Origin: Chitinivibrionales bacterium
GTDB taxonomy: Bacteria > Fibrobacterota > Chitinivibrionia > Chitinivibrionales > WJMI01
Direction: 5' to 3'
DNA: 8,871 nt
Assembly (NCBI GenBank): GCA_014729595.1
Contig: WJJU01000729.1
Span: 1-8,871 of the forward strand
The notes under the pieces were generated by a model. That model was not told the origin of the DNA and searched no databases. It saw nothing but the letters and a program-made list of their open reading frames with translations. The position numbers and the translations under genes are program-made. Below are positions 6,760-8,871 of this stretch, one piece after another. How positions within the stretch are numbered: the first letter of the stretch is position 1; each line of letters starts with the position of its first letter.

Positions 6760-6774
6760 TCCCCGGTCCGGGGA
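6760..6774. repeat. 15-bp GC-rich palindrome
   Basis: TCCCCGG (6760-6766) is perfectly inverted as CCGGGGA (6768-6774) around a central T. GGTCCGG occurs here at 6765-6771 and again at 6746-6752. It lies 15 bp outside the left end of the IS, in otherwise AT-rich DNA. It could be a protein-binding site or a repeat fragment; no tRNA can be folded from it. Confidence 0.5.
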
Positions 6775-6789
6775 GGTGAACAAATATCA

Positions 6790-6813
6790 CCTAAATTCGT
6801 CGATTCTTTCACA
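6790..6813 (+). repeat. left terminal inverted repeat of the IS
   Basis: This 24-bp end starts CCTAAATTCG and matches the inverted right end at 18 of 24 positions, with runs GATTC and ACA conserved. It sits 204 bp beyond the transposase stop codon. Confidence 0.7.
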
Positions 6814-7016
6814 TAATGGTCACGATTTATCGAATTGTTGTGTTTTCATAAGCGGGATGGCCTTAAAAGAGGCCGACAAGAAATGCTATAGCCTTCAAAG
6901 TAGACATTTGGGACTTTTGTGGGCAGTTGCGCATATCTCAGCAGGATATGCAGACATAGAGAACTCAAGGCCCATCGGCTTTACTCTTCGGGATGTGCGT
7001 TGAATCAGCGCCCGGC
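6814..7016. other. non-coding 3' region of the IS with hairpins
   Basis: The region between the transposase stop and the left end holds no credible gene. It contains GCATATC (6931-6937) inverted as GATATGC (6945-6951) with a 7-nt loop, and GGCCT (6859-6863) with AGGCC (6870-6874). An 8-bp stem TCAGCGCC (7005-7012)/GGCGCTGA (7023-7030) spans the transposase stop codon. None carries a clear T-run on the minus strand, so simple rho-independent termination is not shown. They may block read-through or be structural. Confidence 0.5.
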
Positions 7017-8426
7017 TCAATCGGCGCTGAGCAATAACGGCGGATTGTTGCATCGTTGCCATAAAGTGTGAATATTGATTCCATCGAAGATAGTTCGTGT
7101 CACTTTCATAATCGTTCTTCCACCGCTACGCACGATTTTGGCCGCAAAGTCGATCAGTGTACGACGCAGCCGCGTAGGATAACACCTTTGGGGAATAATT
7201 TCAGCAGCCACATCTTCCCGAAAGGCCTCTGTGATGAAATGGGCTAGCACCATGAGGTAGTAGTAGGCGGCATTCATGCCGAAGCGTTTGAAGGGAAGAT
7301 GTTCGGTGCCCATGAACTCCTTGATGCTTCGATGATTCAGCTCCTCCAAACCATTTGAATGGGCAAGCGTGATTATCGACTGAGCTTCCAGGAAATGCCC
7401 GCCACCCGCGGCGCATAGGCGTTCGTCCAGCTCCTCATTGCAGCCAAGGTTTGTATGAATGAACGAATCGGGACGTGTTCCTCGCAACACTGTCTGTTCG
7501 CCTTCACGGCAGATCGTCGTGAATATGGTGCGGCGGAAACGATTGTCCTTACCGGTCTTAAAACGACTTCCGAACTCATAGTATGCCCATTCAGCATTCG
7601 TGCCCTGCACGGTAGGCAATGTATTGTAGTCGGTATTCATAAGGGGTTCATAGAGATAATCGTAGAGCTTGCCCATGCCGACGTAATGAACACCAAGCTT
7701 TTCGAAGGCGCTGAAATTTTCTTCGCTAAGAAAGCCGCTGTCACAGTTGACTACAATCGGGATGTCCGTACTATACTGCTCGCGAACAATGTGTACCAGT
7801 TTGGCGATGGCCTGCACCGCGCGGCTCTGATAATTTGAGTGCTTTTCCCCTGACCGAAACTCCACGTCCACAATGTAGGGGCCCCAATGTATATGCAAGG
7901 GTTGAAACCCCTTCTTCTTTTTGTATGTCGGCTTGCGGCCCTCACGCTTCAACGCTCCGTCATTATCGAGTACCATCGTGTCCACATAGAGAGAAATGTA
8001 CGAAGGGTTTTCCTGCCGCAAGCGCCAGAGAAATATCTGATGAAGCACCTTGCGCCACAGGGGGTAGCGATACCCAACAAACTTAGCGAAAAAGCGCCGA
8101 ACCGCACCACCCTTGATAAGCTCTTCGGCCTTGCACTCAAGCAGCGCAGCGTATTCCGGACTTTTCTGTCGTTGGTCAAAACCATTCATTGTGGTATCGG
8201 TGCCATCGATAAATGCCGCAAGTATCTGACGGACAATAGTCCAAATCGCCTTGCCCTTGCTGCTAAACCGCAAATGGCCGACGACATCCTCAACAAGATC
8301 ATGAAGGCCTATAACGTCGATGTATCGCAGCATAAAAGCAAGCCCACCCCTGCCAACCATCTTCTCGGGAGTAATCTCGATGGCATTGATCTTGTCTTCG
8401 ATTTCGGCATGTACTATGTTTTTCAT
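7017..8426 (-). CDS. IS1380-family DDE transposase
   Basis: A full-length 469-residue transposase with no internal stop or shift. It cuts and joins the element's ends through an RNase H-fold active site holding two metal ions. The N-terminal part (about 1-135) includes GRGGLAFMLRYIDVIGLHDL. The catalytic core follows: first Asp in SLYVDTMVLDND (Asp149, with Asp154 nearby), second Asp in VVNCDSGF (Asp229), and the Glu in SNGLEELNHRSIKEF (Glu361/362), followed by FGMNAAYYYLMVLAHFI as is typical of the group. The basic segment KPTYKKKKGFQPLHIH (165-180) follows the first Asp, and the protein ends in the IS1380-style …IHTLWQRC…P. ATG 8426 has only a weak AGG about 9 nt upstream, so expression may be low. 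All catalytic residues are present, so the protein could be active. Confidence 0.88.
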   Translation of the reverse strand: MKNIVHAEIEDKINAIEITPEKMVGRGGLAFMLRYIDVIGLHDLVEDVVGHLRFSSKGKAIWTIVRQILAAFIDGTDTTMNGFDQRQKSPEYAALLECKAEELIKGGAVRRFFAKFVGYRYPLWRKVLHQIFLWRLRQENPSYISLYVDTMVLDNDGALKREGRKPTYKKKKGFQPLHIHWGPYIVDVEFRSGEKHSNYQSRAVQAIAKLVHIVREQYSTDIPIVVNCDSGFLSEENFSAFEKLGVHYVGMGKLYDYLYEPLMNTDYNTLPTVQGTNAEWAYYEFGSRFKTGKDNRFRRTIFTTICREGEQTVLRGTRPDSFIHTNLGCNEELDERLCAAGGGHFLEAQSIITLAHSNGLEELNHRSIKEFMGTEHLPFKRFGMNAAYYYLMVLAHFITEAFREDVAAEIIPQRCYPTRLRRTLIDFAAKIVRSGGRTIMKVTRTIFDGINIHTLWQRCNNPPLLLSAD

Positions 8427-8494
8427 ACTGGCAACCTATTGGGTTTTGAATATCGTTGTGAATGTAGTTTCCTTTTTCACCTACAAATTACAAC

Positions 8495-8612
8495 ATTTCA
8501 AGCCCAAGATGGTTGCTTTTTTTGTTAAGGAATCAGCAAATTAAGGATACAATATTTCAAGCCCAAGATGGTTGCTTTTTTTGTTAAGGAATCAGCAAAT
8601 TAAGGATACAAT
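8495..8612. repeat. two tandem 59-bp repeats spanning the IS right end
   Basis: 8495-8553 and 8554-8612 are identical. Each unit holds 52 bp of the IS end (including the 24-bp terminal repeat at 8523-8546 or 8582-8605) plus 7 bp, ATACAAT, that belong to the cutA flank. The likely cause is slippage between TACAACA inside the IS (8489-8495) and TACAATA in the flank, because the duplication junction falls exactly there. It therefore arose after the insertion. Confidence 0.9.
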
Positions 8613-8814
8613 ACACTCGCTCTATTGGTGGAATGGAGCGGTACAGGAAGACGACGAAACGGCATTTTTTGCTAAAACCGGCGCAGATATGGTCGATCGT
8701 ACTATCGAGCGTATCAGGGAACATCATTCTTATGAGTGTCCATGCGTGATTGCTCTTCCGATTGAGAATGGAAATCCCGAATTCCTAAAGTGGATTACGG
8801 ACAATACGCATTAG
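8606..8814 (+). pseudogene. cutA: cutA divalent-cation tolerance protein, 5' half missing
   Basis: The reading frame gives TIHSLYWWNGAVQEDDETAFFAKTG… and ends …HSYECPCVIALPIENGNPEFLKWITDNTH. This is the C-terminal two thirds of CutA1, a small trimeric protein of about 105 residues linked to copper and other divalent-metal tolerance. The family landmarks SIYWW.G, the K-T of the central strand, H.YE.P and the I-A-L-P…GN..YL.WI block are all present; the family's PEI reads PCV here. Roughly the first 35-40 residues are absent and the sequence starts at the end of the IS. A TTG at 8572 inside the IS repeat could give an 80-residue fusion protein, but it would lack the first strand and helix of the fold and is unlikely to work. 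Confidence 0.8.
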
Positions 8815-8871
8815 CTCTCCAGTAGAGCATCCAACTCTTTGTTGATCTCTCTAAACACTCCTGCATCACGA
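8811..8871 (-). CDS. possible 3' end of a convergent gene (partial)
   Basis: On the minus strand a frame enters from the right edge and ends at TAA (8813-8811), encoding …RDAGVFREINKELDALLES. The acidic/leucine-rich helical tail looks like a genuine C-terminus, and its stop overlaps the cutA stop convergently. The family cannot be told from 19 residues. Confidence 0.4.
   Translation of the reverse strand, partial: RDAGVFREINKELDALLES

Larger units (their letters stand above)
6790..8605 (-). mobile_element. IS1380-like insertion sequence with a duplicated right end
   Basis: One complete transposase gene (minus strand, 7017-8426) lies between terminal inverted repeats beginning CCT, as is usual for IS1380-family elements. 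The left repeat (6790-6813) and right repeat (8523-8546) agree at 18 of 24 positions. The basic element, 6790-8546, is 1757 bp, close to the usual 1.6-1.7 kb. A second copy of the right repeat at 8582-8605 comes from a 59-bp tandem duplication. The 4-bp flanks differ (ATCA at 6786-6789; ATAC at 8547-8550 and 8606-8609), so no target duplication is visible. To the right the element abuts a cutA fragment. Confidence 0.75.

Noticed and set aside
6741..6774. tRNA T-arm-like TTCGATCCCCGG stretch
   Set aside because: The 5' side of the T stem does not pair, and no matching acceptor or anticodon arm lies upstream.
6776..7003. Plus-strand open frame of 75 codons starting at GTG 6776
   Set aside because: It begins outside the IS and crosses the left inverted repeat, has a purine-rich stretch touching the start codon with no spacing, and shows no recognisable domain.
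6972..8512. Alternative IS ends using CCATC…GGCTT words near 6972 and 8512
   Set aside because: The match needs gaps and is far weaker than the 18 of 24 match at 6790-6813 and 8523-8546, which also starts with the family's CCT.
7887..8528. Long plus-strand open frame of 213 codons
   Set aside because: It lies antisense to the confident transposase gene and reads as a shadow frame with no domain-like pattern.

Overview
The window reads as a chromosomal piece of a Gram-negative bacterium with an exported-protein locus on the left and a rearranged, IS-bearing segment on the right. The 'DPNNPNYKPP'-style linker after the lipoprotein-like signal, the strings of Ig/FN3/cadherin-like modules and the paired membrane segments are reminiscent of Fibrobacterota/Chitinivibrio-type genomes. 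That assignment is inferred from style only; there is no rRNA or marker gene here.

Left part (about 360-5713, all + strand): three genes for exported proteins. The first (366-1322) has a signal peptide, a beta-helix-like head and two membrane segments. The second (1715-4372) is a large modular surface lipoprotein-like protein with Ig, FN3 and cadherin-like domains and an InlB-type repeat. The third (4394-5713) is a secreted fibre-like protein ending in a peptidase S74 intramolecular chaperone domain. Genes two and three are almost adjacent and probably cotranscribed. Genes one and two each carry the same leader module: tandem 15-bp GTCGAAGTGAGCGGT-type repeats followed by a short conserved hairpin. 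Five repeat copies lie before gene one and two to three before gene two. Together the locus looks like a surface display or adhesion module with a self-maturing trimeric fibre, but no function is shown directly.

Middle part (5800-6607): a class I SAM-dependent methyltransferase whose N-terminus lies in another reading frame, so the gene is probably frameshifted. Its base composition looks more AT-rich than its neighbours.

Right part (6608-8871): a short non-coding stretch holding a possible fossil of gene one's C-terminus and several inverted repeats, then a complete IS1380-like insertion sequence. Its ends can be recognised as imperfect 24-bp inverted repeats at 6790-6813 and 8523-8546. The right end, together with 7 bp of flank, is tandemly duplicated (59-bp unit), and the IS abuts a cutA gene that has lost its 5' half. 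The missing half is not on the other side of the IS, and the flanks show no matching 4-bp target duplication. The segment has therefore been rearranged as well as hit by an insertion. A convergent minus-strand gene probably begins to show at the right edge.
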